Source: a virus. From it: 64,000 bases of DNA. The notes under the pieces were generated by a model, which worked only from the letters and a program-made list of their open reading frames with translations, did not search any database and was not told where the DNA came from. The position numbers and the translations under genes are program-made. The first letter of the stretch is position 1. Every line of letters begins with the position of its first letter. Positions 21,901-28,993 of the stretch are shown here, in pieces. The DNA lies in IMG/VR virus record IMGVR_UViG_3300008113_000082, positions 5,340-69,339 of that record; one strand, given 5' to 3'.

Positions 21901-24270
21901 AACACAATTGATGGAATTTATTCTATAGCTAGGGGTAAGACACCAGAAGAAATAGTTATCGACGGCGATACTTTTATAAGTCCAGAACAAACTCCGGCAA
22001 CCGAAGAAAATGTTCCAGGACAGGTTTTAGATAGTCTAAGTATTAAGGTATTCCAGACAACAATATCTGGAGCAGCCCCAATGCAAAATACTGTAATTCC
22101 AGGAGACGGTACCACTCGTCGGTTCCCAATTGGGTTAACTGTGATTGAGGAAACGTCTGTATTAGTCTATGTAGACAAACTAAAATATAGATATTACGGA
22201 GTTAACGATGACAGTACTCTTGACTATTACATTGATTTTGTTAGTAATGAAATTGTGTTTTACTCTGCCCCAACCTTGGGCGCGGTCGTAGAGATTATTG
22301 CTATTGGCCGTGGTGGCGCATCGTTAATTGATTATCAAGAATTTATTGCCGACGGCGATACATCATTGTTTTTAACGCAAGCAGATTACAATTTAACTCA
22401 ATCAGTGTTTGTTACAGTCAATGGTCGACAAGTTGATACTGGGTTTACTAACAGTACTGTAGTTTCAGAAGAAACTGGTGCAGACATTATTCCTGAAAAA
22501 ACAATTATTAAATTTGCAATAAACCCAGAAAAAAATCAAGTAATAAAAATTGTTGCGCTTAATACAGCCCTGAACGCTGATAGTAGCAATCAATCGATTA
22601 TTCAGGTAAACAATCAATCATTTATCTACAATGGATCTGCTACATTTGCACTTGATAGATTTGTAGATTTGTCTAGAAGTTCGGCAGCAACATCGATGAT
22701 TGTTACATTGAACAATAAAAAACTTCAAGGCCCGGACACATACTATGTGATATATGATGGCACTAATAATGCAATACCGATCGGTGTAGATCCTCTTGCT
22801 GTCATTACCGCAGTTGATATCAAAGTTTACATTAATAATATTTTACAACCGTTCGTAACTGCATACATTTACACTGGTACTTCTAAGATTGTAACAGTTA
22901 ACCCGACTTTTTTAACTTTGCAAGATATTATTAAAGTTGAAGTTATTCTTGGTGCGCAGTATAGTATAGAAGCAAACAATAATTTAGTTATTGATTCAAC
23001 AGTAGCACTGACAGTTGGAGATAAACTTGATGTTACTTGGTTCAGTGAATATCCAACATTTAACATTGTTTCTGATTCAGCAACAGGCGGAAAGGTATTA
23101 TATAGATTATCTCGGAAAGTTTTAGATGATAATTATGTATGGGTGTATGTAAACGGTGAAAGACTTATTAGAGGAATCGAGTTCTATGTTAAATCTAATC
23201 AAAATGCTGTCTACCTAACTGTGCCTACAACAACAAACGACATTGTAGAACTATTACAGTTTGGAAATCAAATTTATAAAGATCCACGTGCCTTTGAAAT
23301 TTTTAAAGATATGTTAAATGTAACACATTACAGTAGATACTCTATTGGAGAAGTTACATTAGCTGTTGAGTTAAGATATTATGATACCACAATTACTGTA
23401 AATGATGGATCGTTGGTGGATGCTCCTATACCATTAAGAAATATTTCAGGTACAGTCATTATTAATAATGAAAGAATTGAGTATCTAACAAAAACCGGAA
23501 ATGTTTTAGGACAATTAAGACGAGGAAGTTTAGGAACTGGTATTGGCCAAGTATACCCTGTAGGAACAGCAGTATCTAATGCCGGACCTTCGGATATCAT
23601 TGCTTATTCAGATAATCAAGAAAAAGCTAACTTCTATAGTCCGGGAGCAAAATTATTTGTCCATGACGATAGCACAACTTTTGAATTACCAACTACTGAG
23701 GAATTTGGCAATGGCGACAAATTCAATTTAATTGTGACAGTAAACAACGTAAAAATACCTGAAGCAGATTTTGAGTTAATTCCAGATGTCAATGCATCTC
23801 AAGGCGGATTCATAAAGATAATTGGTAATACAGGAGCTGCGCTTCAAACAAATGATGTTATTGGTGTTACTTCTTTAATAATAGGTCCGTTAGAATATAT
23901 ACCTGTTAAAGCCGATCGAGAATTTACGGTTCGCGGAGATATATCAATTGACTTTGGAATGTCTGATCAACTTGAAATATTTGCTGGCGGCAGACGACTA
24001 CGTAAAGATTCACTCCAGGTTTTTGACGAAACTCAAGGACCATTAGGAACTACAGTATTAGATCCTGAATTTTCAGTTGATGGAATAATGCCTTATATCA
24101 GATTAACTCAACCAGTAGCAGCTGGAACTAGAATATTAATAATTAGAAAAGTTGGCAGAATATGGTATGACCGTGCCGAGACAACAGCTAGTACAGGTAT
24201 TACATTACTTAATAATGATAATCCAATTGCAAAATTCATAGATCAAAAGCCAACTGAATTGCCCGAATAA
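9925..24270 (+). CDS. Giant baseplate/tail-fibre structural protein (gp7 position), 4,781 aa
   Basis: One uninterrupted 14.3-kb frame, the position of gp7 in T4-like order. The N-terminal ~150 residues ('RRTVDFLPQVFQTDTNDKFL', 'IFDPLIQPGVLEKTVGYVG') resemble the giant structural proteins of marine T4-likes. About residues 2170-2740 hold six FG-GAP-like repeats of the form 'FG..V..S.DG..IVVGAP' (e.g. 'GDQFGSSIVMSKDGSILVVG'), which should fold as a beta-propeller. Scattered modules with 'Y..GD.V.Y....W.A' followed by W (about 215-265, 1460-1505, 1720-1765, 2205-2250, 2345-2395) look like small carbohydrate-binding folds. About 3265-3320 and 3620-3690 hold repeats of the form 'G.GY...P.V.I.G.G.GA.A'. 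The C-terminal ~1,100 residues repeat modules of the form 'F.L......S..VYVNG....DY'. The likely role is a wedge arm carrying surface-contact domains; the domain calls are by pattern only. Confidence 0.75.
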   Translation: MANKVFPKSQLPIRRTVDFLPQVFQTDTNDKFLNGIFDPLIQPGVLEKTVGYVGRRYGKTFNGTDVYLDTDNTLRSRYQLEPGVITKTNGKTTNFYDYLDLKNILNFFGNLEERDDLVTHQKHYSWNPPIDWDKFINYREYYWVPSGPPSIRVYGLNSTITSSYRVKLSEQSSFIFFPDGYTNNPTITLYRGQKYKFVVNAPGNGLTIRTSYDTGSMLYDPDFAYPAGSVVVFDGGLWRAKSPISPGDGSTIDLNNQDWEFLESSNSPTALDYNNGVTNNGIEVGTVTFEIPYDAPDVLYYQSRTDPNRFGRFIIEDIISNTKLDIEKDIVGKIDYTSGNGIALTNGLIVSFGGTVLPTKYAKGDWLVEGVGTGITLTEFDALVIPILNKTVPDVLFDNEGFDSLPFDDASSYPGALDYLTIAKSSQDANPWSRYNRWFHRSVLEYAYSISGSTFESTETSRAKRPIIEFLPNLKLYQHGSYAKKTVDYIDTFTTDIFSKIEGSTGYNIDGEDLFDGARVLVITDTDILANNQIYEVKFITFQGQKQITLKTVDDSISLSGETVLIRRGTVNRGAMYYFDGTVWNESQKKTQVNQAPLFDVFDKNGISFSDTDTYPVTTFVGTKLISYKVNLSGVADKHLGFAISHLNIDNVGDIIFTNDWDIDEFSYKSDQTSPTVKLATGFYKFNIVEEYDNGWIATSPTYLQPILDYQKINAATSSIELTTVNWDLLTPTDKIFFYLNGEKLLSTYTRIVNKFIFSTTFAVNDVLVVKVFCNQVPDTGYYEIPLGLEKNPLNQKLESFTFGQAADHVTTGLEFFEDFSGSVLGASSNLRDISGYQAHSKRFLKHENLSPVATMLLVDKKLNLIKSIRYAKKSYSDFKNKFLNTISNLNYTSNIATFVDEAIIEITKAKNNNNPFADSDMIGSGAFNAIYYTVEDVGIKIFSLSKQFDLNTLSNKAVYVYLNDNQLINTKDYEFNSTFSFVDVKVNFVEGDLLEIREYTSTAFNHIPQTPTKLGLYKKYLPRKFVDDTYVDPKEVIQGHDGSIISAFGDYRDDAILELEMRIYNNIKVIYDEELHDNDRILGGYYNTGIFGRREQLTNIINQEFLKWISDTNIDYVANDYFDPENSFTYTYSKMADPTGLQNLPGWWRGIYKWFYDTDRPHTCPWEMLGFGEKPTWWDVEYGSAPYTSNNLILWEDLSNGIIRQGPRAGTSYRYQRPSLITHIPVDADGKLLSPLDSNLAQNFSLINNQGDFKLGDQGPVENTWYISSEFPFAQVIALCLLRPLDFIGQSFDRSKIKTNKLGQTVHTDTDLFIKVEDLLASSAGGSSTSGLVSYVVDYIKSQNLSTDILTKQLESIDVALTYRMSGFVDQTQQKFILDSKNPKSTSSSIFIPAENQEIFFNVSAPIETIVYSGVIIEKTARGFKIRGYDSLEPFFYYYDPVTSQTDGLISVGGISEEFVTWSANQFYGNGIIAQYKNEFYRSLSSHTSTDVFSLTFWKKLPSLPNKNAVEALSRRTFNTNSVSKLNYGTILPTIQLVVDFIFGYEKYLLSKGFTFDRYDSDNKVTQNWTTGAKEFMYWTSHNWALGSLITLSPAGEKLEISFNIGVPDNILDSFYDYQIYRGDGTPLTPNFLNIKRDYQTVSIETTNTNDGIYFFKGFLVLKEHVAIFSDRTVFNDVVYDKTTGYRQERIKSRGFRTVDWDGDYTSPGFLYDNVNIQPWQPYVDYKLGDIVAYKAYSWASQTNQQGVEYFDNSKWSVLDSSPSKALVPNFDYRINQFSDYYDLDSDGLESSQRDLGRHSVGYQTREYLQGLAEDNVTQFQLYQGFIRDKGTINAAVKVFDKLSKTTEDSIVLNEEWAFNVGTFGGVDQLKEIEFMLDKNDLEINPQPILFVNTEPSTDLTDQYLRIPPSKFTKSAIPFDINMLPKIDFEELQTAGYVKLDQVEYILKDRDSILNINIDEIKENDHFWITFDGYLWTVLRLNKKPLLAILNATKTISSVEIFFNRLHNLSVGDIIGIQNIPNLTGFFKITQVTEKTIFVTVNASAPDPEVDQSTTIGIYGFTDARISNKETLSSSAVASLATGSKLWVDDVGNTGWQVLEKNKIFDYNQIDNYGTSNPLGAGTAVLHADVLKQTIMSMPQSSLVTTYLEGESLQIKQIIVPETDLLPLIGDSFGSSLSTSADNTWLVIGIPKMSQAVSYFMGDFDKTASYNKDDIVLQHGKLWKALENIRPDGSSNAGIDLGSKDWEPATSHTLGDSFARGIGPSNQGMVSVYKWTNNNWQLFKNILSPRPAEGENFGSKTTVGFDGIEYWMAVSAPGALNNRGRVYLYKFNGTEWVHHENSNYQGIYESGARYHAGSIVWWDDRLWQAQVDINEDSASDSTIAIESTDIGVAAEWKQIDSVSTQSSLPTNIALVDDGSTLGLGLLSPTQQAELTKQGDQFGSSIVMSKDGSILVVGAPDSDGAYYENYKGEWSRYQEYNVGDVIKFIENDISTGYYKLIDPRNWTDNTSYDSSLIYRSVNQRPTNGDPWVSVGDSIFASTGKVYVYQRDSTQVYQLKQTFTAQSLDAINDTGFIEQLFVGDKFGYAVDIDDSGKNIVVSSPMADINLQNQGSVYYFNTVSLTTPDWRLKQKLESFEEYNNMLFGSSVSISGGGERIVVGAKNAPYKRYANFADGTTFDSSTTSFLEVSGYAGQVYSFERVGSQYLLSEKLQAELQAQESFGASVDSSSNTIVVGSPTYQTTVPKIVNEIVIGNRYKIISTGTTSNPTDFTLFGAVNNNVDTSFVATANGITAAGNFILGKTYTINTTGSTSFVLAGAQDNEPGTVFVASSIGTGTGTAVQGTGTASTVNLIGIVRTFSKLPGKNSLTIIAQQQQLIDYSKIKNISLIDNIKNVKLADVDVVDHAKLKILGIAEQELKFKTPYDPAIYTTGTDSQIVSPDSSWFEANVGKLWWNLSTAKWLTYEQGEFAYRVGNWNQLAPGASIDVYEWVESILLPSEWSALADTIDGLSNGISGQPLYPNNDVYSVKEIYNPITQQLTETKYYYWVRSSSVVPENIPGRNISAAAVAALISNPSSIGVPVIAIVDSDKLLAYNFNGYLPSGSGLLNIELFVNETTTNPIHREYILLSEGVADSLPNDVLETKWIDSLVGFDQAGNPVPDSKLSEREKYGLSFRPRQSMFKNKTKILKIVVDNINTILLQSPFADTLSFRNLNLTDSLPSEKLNEYDYEVDNLTDLAQYPITRVRQAVLTANIINGEIDSIDIEDGGFGYKNAPYITIDGSGVGAQASVTLDSQGRVTSVNIITRGRRYDNALVKIRNYSVLVKSDSSINGFWAIYSWDQQRKVFYRRKSQGYNTPSYWYYVDWWSTGYTENSRIIYEIASIYLEPTLTTAIGDLIKINEYGNGGWAVLEKVTAGTGTILGDYILVGRNNGTIALKDSLYNTSTASIGYDNVGFYDIDLYDLYPTAELRNILSAVKNDLFIDNLRVEWNKLFFTSIHYTFSEQETINWAFKTSFINAMHNVGSLEQKVNYKNDNLPAFQSYLEEIKPYRTSIREYTSRYNFIEPSNTTAIDFDLPPAYSTRDGKILPVGQGYNLFDQYPWKFWADNQGFSITKIEVSESGANYSAPPTVLIEGNGIGAKAKAYIASGKVSGIVVTEPGSGYTLTPKVTLVGGNGSSLEIAKAVAILGDSKARMFNLLLKFDRISKDGIFQNFTHEQTFTATSATASFDLEYAPTRDKSKIQIYKNSQLVLNSEYSLHFYRSTVDSYSLLKGRLILTTPSVVGDIINIVYDKNEELLDGVNRVQKYYYPTSGMIGNDLGQLMTGIDFGGVQVQGTTFEITGGWDALPWFTDSWDSIDATSDYYVVIDGSSSLFDIELPYVPSVGQRISIYLKRDGKTDRLDDPYYDLYDGSTTQANGLTVRPTTSIMPSFTGDGSTFAVPMRQYIILQGGDTLIFRPFTSDGSIVINDPNLVDTNLIGGNFESNTTNVKTAPNTIDGIYSIARGKTPEEIVIDGDTFISPEQTPATEENVPGQVLDSLSIKVFQTTISGAAPMQNTVIPGDGTTRRFPIGLTVIEETSVLVYVDKLKYRYYGVNDDSTLDYYIDFVSNEIVFYSAPTLGAVVEIIAIGRGGASLIDYQEFIADGDTSLFLTQADYNLTQSVFVTVNGRQVDTGFTNSTVVSEETGADIIPEKTIIKFAINPEKNQVIKIVALNTALNADSSNQSIIQVNNQSFIYNGSATFALDRFVDLSRSSAATSMIVTLNNKKLQGPDTYYVIYDGTNNAIPIGVDPLAVITAVDIKVYINNILQPFVTAYIYTGTSKIVTVNPTFLTLQDIIKVEVILGAQYSIEANNNLVIDSTVALTVGDKLDVTWFSEYPTFNIVSDSATGGKVLYRLSRKVLDDNYVWVYVNGERLIRGIEFYVKSNQNAVYLTVPTTTNDIVELLQFGNQIYKDPRAFEIFKDMLNVTHYSRYSIGEVTLAVELRYYDTTITVNDGSLVDAPIPLRNISGTVIINNERIEYLTKTGNVLGQLRRGSLGTGIGQVYPVGTAVSNAGPSDIIAYSDNQEKANFYSPGAKLFVHDDSTTFELPTTEEFGNGDKFNLIVTVNNVKIPEADFELIPDVNASQGGFIKIIGNTGAALQTNDVIGVTSLIIGPLEYIPVKADREFTVRGDISIDFGMSDQLEIFAGGRRLRKDSLQVFDETQGPLGTTVLDPEFSVDGIMPYIRLTQPVAAGTRILIIRKVGRIWYDRAETTASTGITLLNNDNPIAKFIDQKPTELPE

Positions 24271-24273
24271 ATA
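24266..24273 (+). promoter_or_regulatory. T4-type late promoter box (AATAAATA)
   Basis: AATAAATA overlaps the stop codon of the giant gene (TAA 24268-24270) and precedes the next gene. A transcript from here would start close to the ATG at 24278 and well before the alternative ATG at 24299, which favours the later start. Confidence 0.5.
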
Positions 24274-24277
24274 GTAT

Positions 24278-24946
24278 ATGGAGAAAAAAGAGCTCAAAAT
24301 GGAACAAAAACAGAATCAAACTAACGACAAACCAGAACAAAAACCCCACGAGAACGGTGGATTTCATTTTGAAGGACATATTAAAATATTTGATCCTACA
24401 ACTAAAGAAGTTTTTGTTGATAAACGAAACGCCATTCACTATGAAAACATGAGTGTTGCAATGGTAAACAGCTTGTCCAATCAAGGCCAAGGAACAATTT
24501 ATCAAATGGCTTTTGGTACGGGTGGCACTATAGTTGACCCGACAGGACTTATTTCTTATCTTACTCCTAACACCGTGGGAGTCAATTCTAGTCTTTACAA
24601 TCAAACATATCAAAAAATTGTTGATCAGAATTCTGCACAAAATACTGATCCTGTAAGAAACAAAATGGAAATTAGGCATGTCAGCGGCGCAACCTACAGT
24701 GATATTATTGTTAGTTGTTTATTAGATTACGGTGAGCCAGACGGTCAAGATGCATTTGATAACAGTCAGGACATGAATGGTAGTTTTGTATTTGATGAGC
24801 TTGGGCTTAAAAGTTACAACCCGGACGGTGATGGTAAATTATTGACACACGTTATTTTTCACCCTGTACAGAAATCTTTAAACAGATTACTACAGATTGA
24901 TTATACAATCCGTATCCAGAGCTTAACTGGTTTTAATGAGGTATAA
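24278..24946 (+). CDS. Virion structural protein, function unknown
   Basis: 222 aa from ATG 24278, or 215 aa from ATG 24299, which has a weak AAAGAG 6 nt upstream. The first ~30 residues are Lys/Glu/Gln/Asn-rich and probably disordered. The rest is compact: 'GGFHFEGHIKIFDPTTKEVF', 'HYENMSVAMVNSLSN', 'IYQMAFGTGGT', 'SDIIVSCLLDYGEP', 'FVFDELGLKS' and 'LLQIDYTIRIQSL'. This resembles a conserved structural protein of marine T4-like phages found between the baseplate and fibre genes. The shape (beta-rich, ending in a strand pair) suggests a tail or fibre attachment protein. I do not recognise a defined T4 counterpart. It is followed 2 nt later by the first fibre gene. Confidence 0.6.
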   Translation: MEKKELKMEQKQNQTNDKPEQKPHENGGFHFEGHIKIFDPTTKEVFVDKRNAIHYENMSVAMVNSLSNQGQGTIYQMAFGTGGTIVDPTGLISYLTPNTVGVNSSLYNQTYQKIVDQNSAQNTDPVRNKMEIRHVSGATYSDIIVSCLLDYGEPDGQDAFDNSQDMNGSFVFDELGLKSYNPDGDGKLLTHVIFHPVQKSLNRLLQIDYTIRIQSLTGFNEV

Positions 24947-24948
24947 TC

Positions 24949-27039
24949 ATGCCATATAACGTAAATTTTACAGATAAAACAACAACACCAATTACAGTAT
25001 ATGATAATGTTACTGACGAAAGCACCGACTTAAAATTTCCTGGACGTAACGTTACCGGGTATGGTCAAATTATCGCTGAAAATTTCCTACACCTTTTAGA
25101 AAATTTTGCCGGAGCAAACAAGCCACCAAACTCAGTAGAAGGCCAGTTATGGTATGATACTACCAACGGTACACTAATGATCAATGACGGTACCGGCGAC
25201 AACGGGTGGAAAGCAGCCGGTAATATTCAAAAGTCGCCAACTGCTCCTAATATATCTGAAGATAAAGTTGGTGAAATCTGGGTTGACACAATTAAACAAC
25301 AATTATATGTTTGGTCCGGAAAGACTTGGGTACTAGTAGGTCCGCAATTTAGTACTGAAAATGGTCTAAGGACCGGAACAGTAGTTGAAACAATTAATGA
25401 CACCGACGGTATTCCTCGTAACGTTATTAAATTTTTATCAGACGAGATTCCTGTAGCAATTATTAGTAAAGATACATTCATACCTAAAATTAATATAAAT
25501 GGATTTACTATTATTAAGACTGGTATGAATATCAATTCAACCGGGATTGGAAATTCTTTAGCAATAGCAAAACTATACGGAACGGCTCAAAGTTCCGATG
25601 CATTAACTATTGCTGGAATTGAAATTGCATCGTCTAAGTTTTTAAGATCTGATGTAGTTAATACTACAGAATACGGTTTAAATATTAGAAATAATTCTGG
25701 TATAGCGTTGGGTGTTGATGGCACATTTAGATTAACCACATCCATAACTTCTTCCTCAATATATAATGCAACTCCTGGCAGCAGTATAGATCTACAAGTT
25801 AATGCAGAAGGAAGTGCTAGTACTACTTTAAGAGTTATTGGTAATAAAGTTGGTATTAACGTGTTGTCACCTCAAGTGGCACTAGACATTGATGGTAACA
25901 TTGCTGTAACTGGTAATATCAGAATTTCAGGAACTGATCAAACTACCAGTTTTACCACCGGTAGTTTTGCTACACAAGGTGGCGTAGCAATTGCAAAAAA
26001 TTTATTAGTTGGTACAAATTTAGAAGCTGGCGGAACAACAACTTTACGTTCAGTTGTGCCTAAATCAACAACATTGTATGATTTAGGAGCATCGACTCTT
26101 AAGTGGAATAACATATATGCTGAAACAATTAATGCAGGTTATTTAAAAGGTGTTCTTGACGGAGACGTTGCAGGAAATGCTAGAACTGCTACTAACTTAA
26201 GAGAAAAAACAACTTTTCAGTTGACCGGGCAAGTTGAATCAAACGTTATCCAGTTTGATGGTTCGTTCGAAGGTCGCACAAAAATATTTGATACTAGGTT
26301 AACTGCAAACATTATTGATTCACAAATCGAACCAACACCAAATACTTCAACACCCGACGATCAAGTTTTAGTTTATCGACCAGGCACTGGATTATTAAAA
26401 GAATCTCGTGATGTATTTGTTGCAGACCTAGGCGTTCCTATCGGAGCAATAATGCCTTTTGCTGGATTGAATGTACCGTCTGGATACTTGTTGTGTGACG
26501 GTAGCGAGCAAGAAAAAGTAAAATACCAAGATCTGTTTGACGTAATTGGAAATAGTTACGGAGTTCCGTCTCGGGGTGTTAATACATTTAAAATTCCAGA
26601 CCTACGAGGAAGATTTCCGTTAGGACGCGACAGCATGGATAATGGTACTGAAGTACCAAATGCCGGCGGCGGCGGCGGATTTGTAGATGCTGGAGGCGGA
26701 GGAATTGGTAGAATTCCAGGAACTGATGGAACTACATTAGGCGGTAGTGCTGGTGCTGCAACTAACTCTTTAGAAGTTAGAAACTTGCCGCAACACGAAC
26801 ACAGCCTAACACCGATTGATCAGCCAACCAAACAATACACAGTTGTTAGATTAGATAGCACAACCGTTCCAGGCACTAGCCCCGGAACTGGGCCTGGACC
26901 TACTTCTGTTGGACAAGCTCAATATTTAAACACAACAGGCGGAATTAAAACTACAGCAACGTTGGGTTCGGAATTTAGTATTTTAAATCCATATCTAACA
27001 ATTAATTATATCATTAGATCAGGCCCTCCGGCTTTCTAA
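24949..27039 (+). CDS. Tail fibre protein 1, with collar-like domain
   Basis: 696 aa. The N-terminal ~190 residues are shared with the next three genes: 'FPGRNVTGYGQIIAENFLHL' followed by two 'G(Q/E)(L/I)W(Y/F)D' units (GQLWYD and GEIWVD). This is probably the attachment module. The middle is a beta-rich shaft. Residues ~500-555 carry a phage tail-collar domain: 'PFAGLNVPSGYLLCDGS', 'YQDLFDVIGNSYG' and 'FKIPDLRGRFPLGRD', found in T4 gp12-like fibres and microcystin-type proteins. A Gly-rich stretch and 'LPQHEHSL' precede the C-terminal tip ('NPYLTINYIIRSG'), as in metal-binding receptor tips. This is the only member of the four with the collar domain. The start is next to the previous stop (TAATCATG). 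Confidence 0.85.
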   Translation: MPYNVNFTDKTTTPITVYDNVTDESTDLKFPGRNVTGYGQIIAENFLHLLENFAGANKPPNSVEGQLWYDTTNGTLMINDGTGDNGWKAAGNIQKSPTAPNISEDKVGEIWVDTIKQQLYVWSGKTWVLVGPQFSTENGLRTGTVVETINDTDGIPRNVIKFLSDEIPVAIISKDTFIPKININGFTIIKTGMNINSTGIGNSLAIAKLYGTAQSSDALTIAGIEIASSKFLRSDVVNTTEYGLNIRNNSGIALGVDGTFRLTTSITSSSIYNATPGSSIDLQVNAEGSASTTLRVIGNKVGINVLSPQVALDIDGNIAVTGNIRISGTDQTTSFTTGSFATQGGVAIAKNLLVGTNLEAGGTTTLRSVVPKSTTLYDLGASTLKWNNIYAETINAGYLKGVLDGDVAGNARTATNLREKTTFQLTGQVESNVIQFDGSFEGRTKIFDTRLTANIIDSQIEPTPNTSTPDDQVLVYRPGTGLLKESRDVFVADLGVPIGAIMPFAGLNVPSGYLLCDGSEQEKVKYQDLFDVIGNSYGVPSRGVNTFKIPDLRGRFPLGRDSMDNGTEVPNAGGGGGFVDAGGGGIGRIPGTDGTTLGGSAGAATNSLEVRNLPQHEHSLTPIDQPTKQYTVVRLDSTTVPGTSPGTGPGPTSVGQAQYLNTTGGIKTTATLGSEFSILNPYLTINYIIRSGPPAF

Positions 27040-27053
27040 TAACGGAATAAACT

Positions 27054-28967
27054 ATGTCTTATACTATAAACAAAACAGATGGAAGTATACTAGCAACAGT
27101 GGCAGACGGACAGCTTGACCAGCTTTCGTCCGACCTGACACTTGTTGGTAAAAATTACAGTGGATTTGGTGAATCACTAAACGAAAATTTTGTTAAATTA
27201 TTAGAAAATTTTTCCAGCACCTCTGCTCCAGCTCGTCCAACTAAAGGCCAAATATGGTTTGACTCTTCAGAGTCAAAACTTAAAGTATATAATGGATTGG
27301 GATTTGTTCCAGTTAGTTCAGCAACAATTGCCAATTTACAACCTACAACATTAGGTGTTGGCGACTTATGGTTTGACAATGTTAACAAGCAATTGTTTTT
27401 CTATGATGGCACAAATACAATTTTATTAGGACCGTCATACACTGCTGGCCAAGGGCGCAGTGGATTAGTTGTTTCAAATATTTTAGATTCTTTGAATCAA
27501 AATCGAGTTATTACTTCATTGTATGACAATGGAACATTATTGGGAATTTTTTCAAAAGATGCATTTACTCCAAAGGGAGCAATTGGCGGATTTAGTGGAA
27601 GTATTATACCTGGTTTTAATGCTGGTACAATTAGCGGATTTAAATTTAATGTAACTTCGACAAATGCTGATGCATTAGGTAATCAGCCAGCTGCTTCTTA
27701 TCTAAGACGTGACACTGATAACATCATGAACGGTCAACTAGCAATTACATCAAATAGTGGAATTGCTATTGGAGATGCGCAGCAGGCACAAATTTACGTA
27801 GACAGCGGAGATATTACGTTTTTAAATGATTCAGAAAATAAAAATATCTCCATCAAAGTCAAACGTGGTGCCGCAGTTGATTCGGCGATTGTTATTAATT
27901 CAGTTAGCCAGTCGCTGGGGTTATATCCAACTAATCTTACAAGCGAAATACTTATTGGCGGAAATTTAACGGTAGTAGGAAATATAACAATACAAGGTGA
28001 CACTACCACTGTTAATACATCAAATCTTTCAATTGAAGATAAAAATATAGAGTTAGCATCTGGTGCAACAACAAATGCCGATGCTGACGGCGGTGGTATC
28101 ACATTAAAGGGGTTAACCAACCATACAATTGTTTGGAAAAATAACGGTGTGTCGTTGCCACAATTAGGAACAGCATGGAATGTTAATGACCACATTAACT
28201 TAGTAGGATCTAAATATTTTGCAATCAACGGTGTTGAAGTTATTTCGTCTACAGCACTAGGATCGAATATTACTAGTATTCCAGGTGTAACTTCTTTCGG
28301 TACACAGTCTAAGTTAGTGGTTGGCCCGGTATTACCAGATGACAACAACCTTGGCGGCCCTCCGTTGACACCTTCAGGCAACAGTCCAACCCCGTATATG
28401 CGTCTTGATAGAAATCGTATTTCTACACTTGATTCAAACAGAGACATTGAGATTGCTCCTAACGGTCTTGGAAATATTGCATTAAAACAAGTTACCGGTG
28501 ATCGATATATTGATCAAATTGAAGTGGGTAGACCAAGAATTACTGGCATGGGCGATCCATTAGCACTGCAAGATGCTGCAACAAAGAACTATGTAGACTC
28601 AACAATTGGTCGTAGAAATATTGTATTCAGCATGGACACTTCAGATGCAATTTCGGATTTTGGTATTGCATCATGGTTGACTCAAGTGGCACCTCCTACT
28701 GAATACGAAGAAGGCACAGTTGCACGAATACTATGTACATCATTATCAAATAGTGCATCTACAGTTAATTTGAACACATATCTTGGAACTAGCACAACAG
28801 AATTTATAACCCCACTTACTCCTGGGTCTGCAACTCCTGGCGGCACATCATTTGGAGTTAACAATGTTAGCTTTACTCCGGTAACCGTACCGCCACCAAC
28901 ATTCTCAGTATTTAGAACCGTCAAGGTTTTCCAACTGCAAACCGGAATATGGCGGGTTCCATCATGA
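27054..28967 (+). CDS. Tail fibre protein 2
   Basis: 637 aa with the common N-terminal module ('LVGKNYSGFGESLNENFVKL', 'GQIWFDSSESKLKVYNG', 'GDLWFDNVNKQLFFYDG'). The shaft holds the unit 'TIQGDTTTVNTSNLSIEDKN' followed by 'ELASGATTNADADGGGITLK', a well-known fibre motif of marine T4-likes. Further on, 'ALQDAATKNYVDS' matches the 'AA(T/N)K.YVD' repeat of phage tail fibres. The C-terminus ('VKVFQLQTGIWRVPS') has neither collar nor cleavage domain, so its tip differs from its neighbours. GGAA 7 nt before ATG 27054 supports the start. Confidence 0.82.
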   Translation: MSYTINKTDGSILATVADGQLDQLSSDLTLVGKNYSGFGESLNENFVKLLENFSSTSAPARPTKGQIWFDSSESKLKVYNGLGFVPVSSATIANLQPTTLGVGDLWFDNVNKQLFFYDGTNTILLGPSYTAGQGRSGLVVSNILDSLNQNRVITSLYDNGTLLGIFSKDAFTPKGAIGGFSGSIIPGFNAGTISGFKFNVTSTNADALGNQPAASYLRRDTDNIMNGQLAITSNSGIAIGDAQQAQIYVDSGDITFLNDSENKNISIKVKRGAAVDSAIVINSVSQSLGLYPTNLTSEILIGGNLTVVGNITIQGDTTTVNTSNLSIEDKNIELASGATTNADADGGGITLKGLTNHTIVWKNNGVSLPQLGTAWNVNDHINLVGSKYFAINGVEVISSTALGSNITSIPGVTSFGTQSKLVVGPVLPDDNNLGGPPLTPSGNSPTPYMRLDRNRISTLDSNRDIEIAPNGLGNIALKQVTGDRYIDQIEVGRPRITGMGDPLALQDAATKNYVDSTIGRRNIVFSMDTSDAISDFGIASWLTQVAPPTEYEEGTVARILCTSLSNSASTVNLNTYLGTSTTEFITPLTPGSATPGGTSFGVNNVSFTPVTVPPPTFSVFRTVKVFQLQTGIWRVPS

Positions 28968-28993
28968 TGCACAATATTTTAGGGGCGATTTAA

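Noticed and set aside
27794-28447. 217-codon minus-strand frame inside fibre 2
   Set aside because: It is fully antisense to a fibre gene whose protein matches its paralogues throughout; no ribosome site or recognisable motif.
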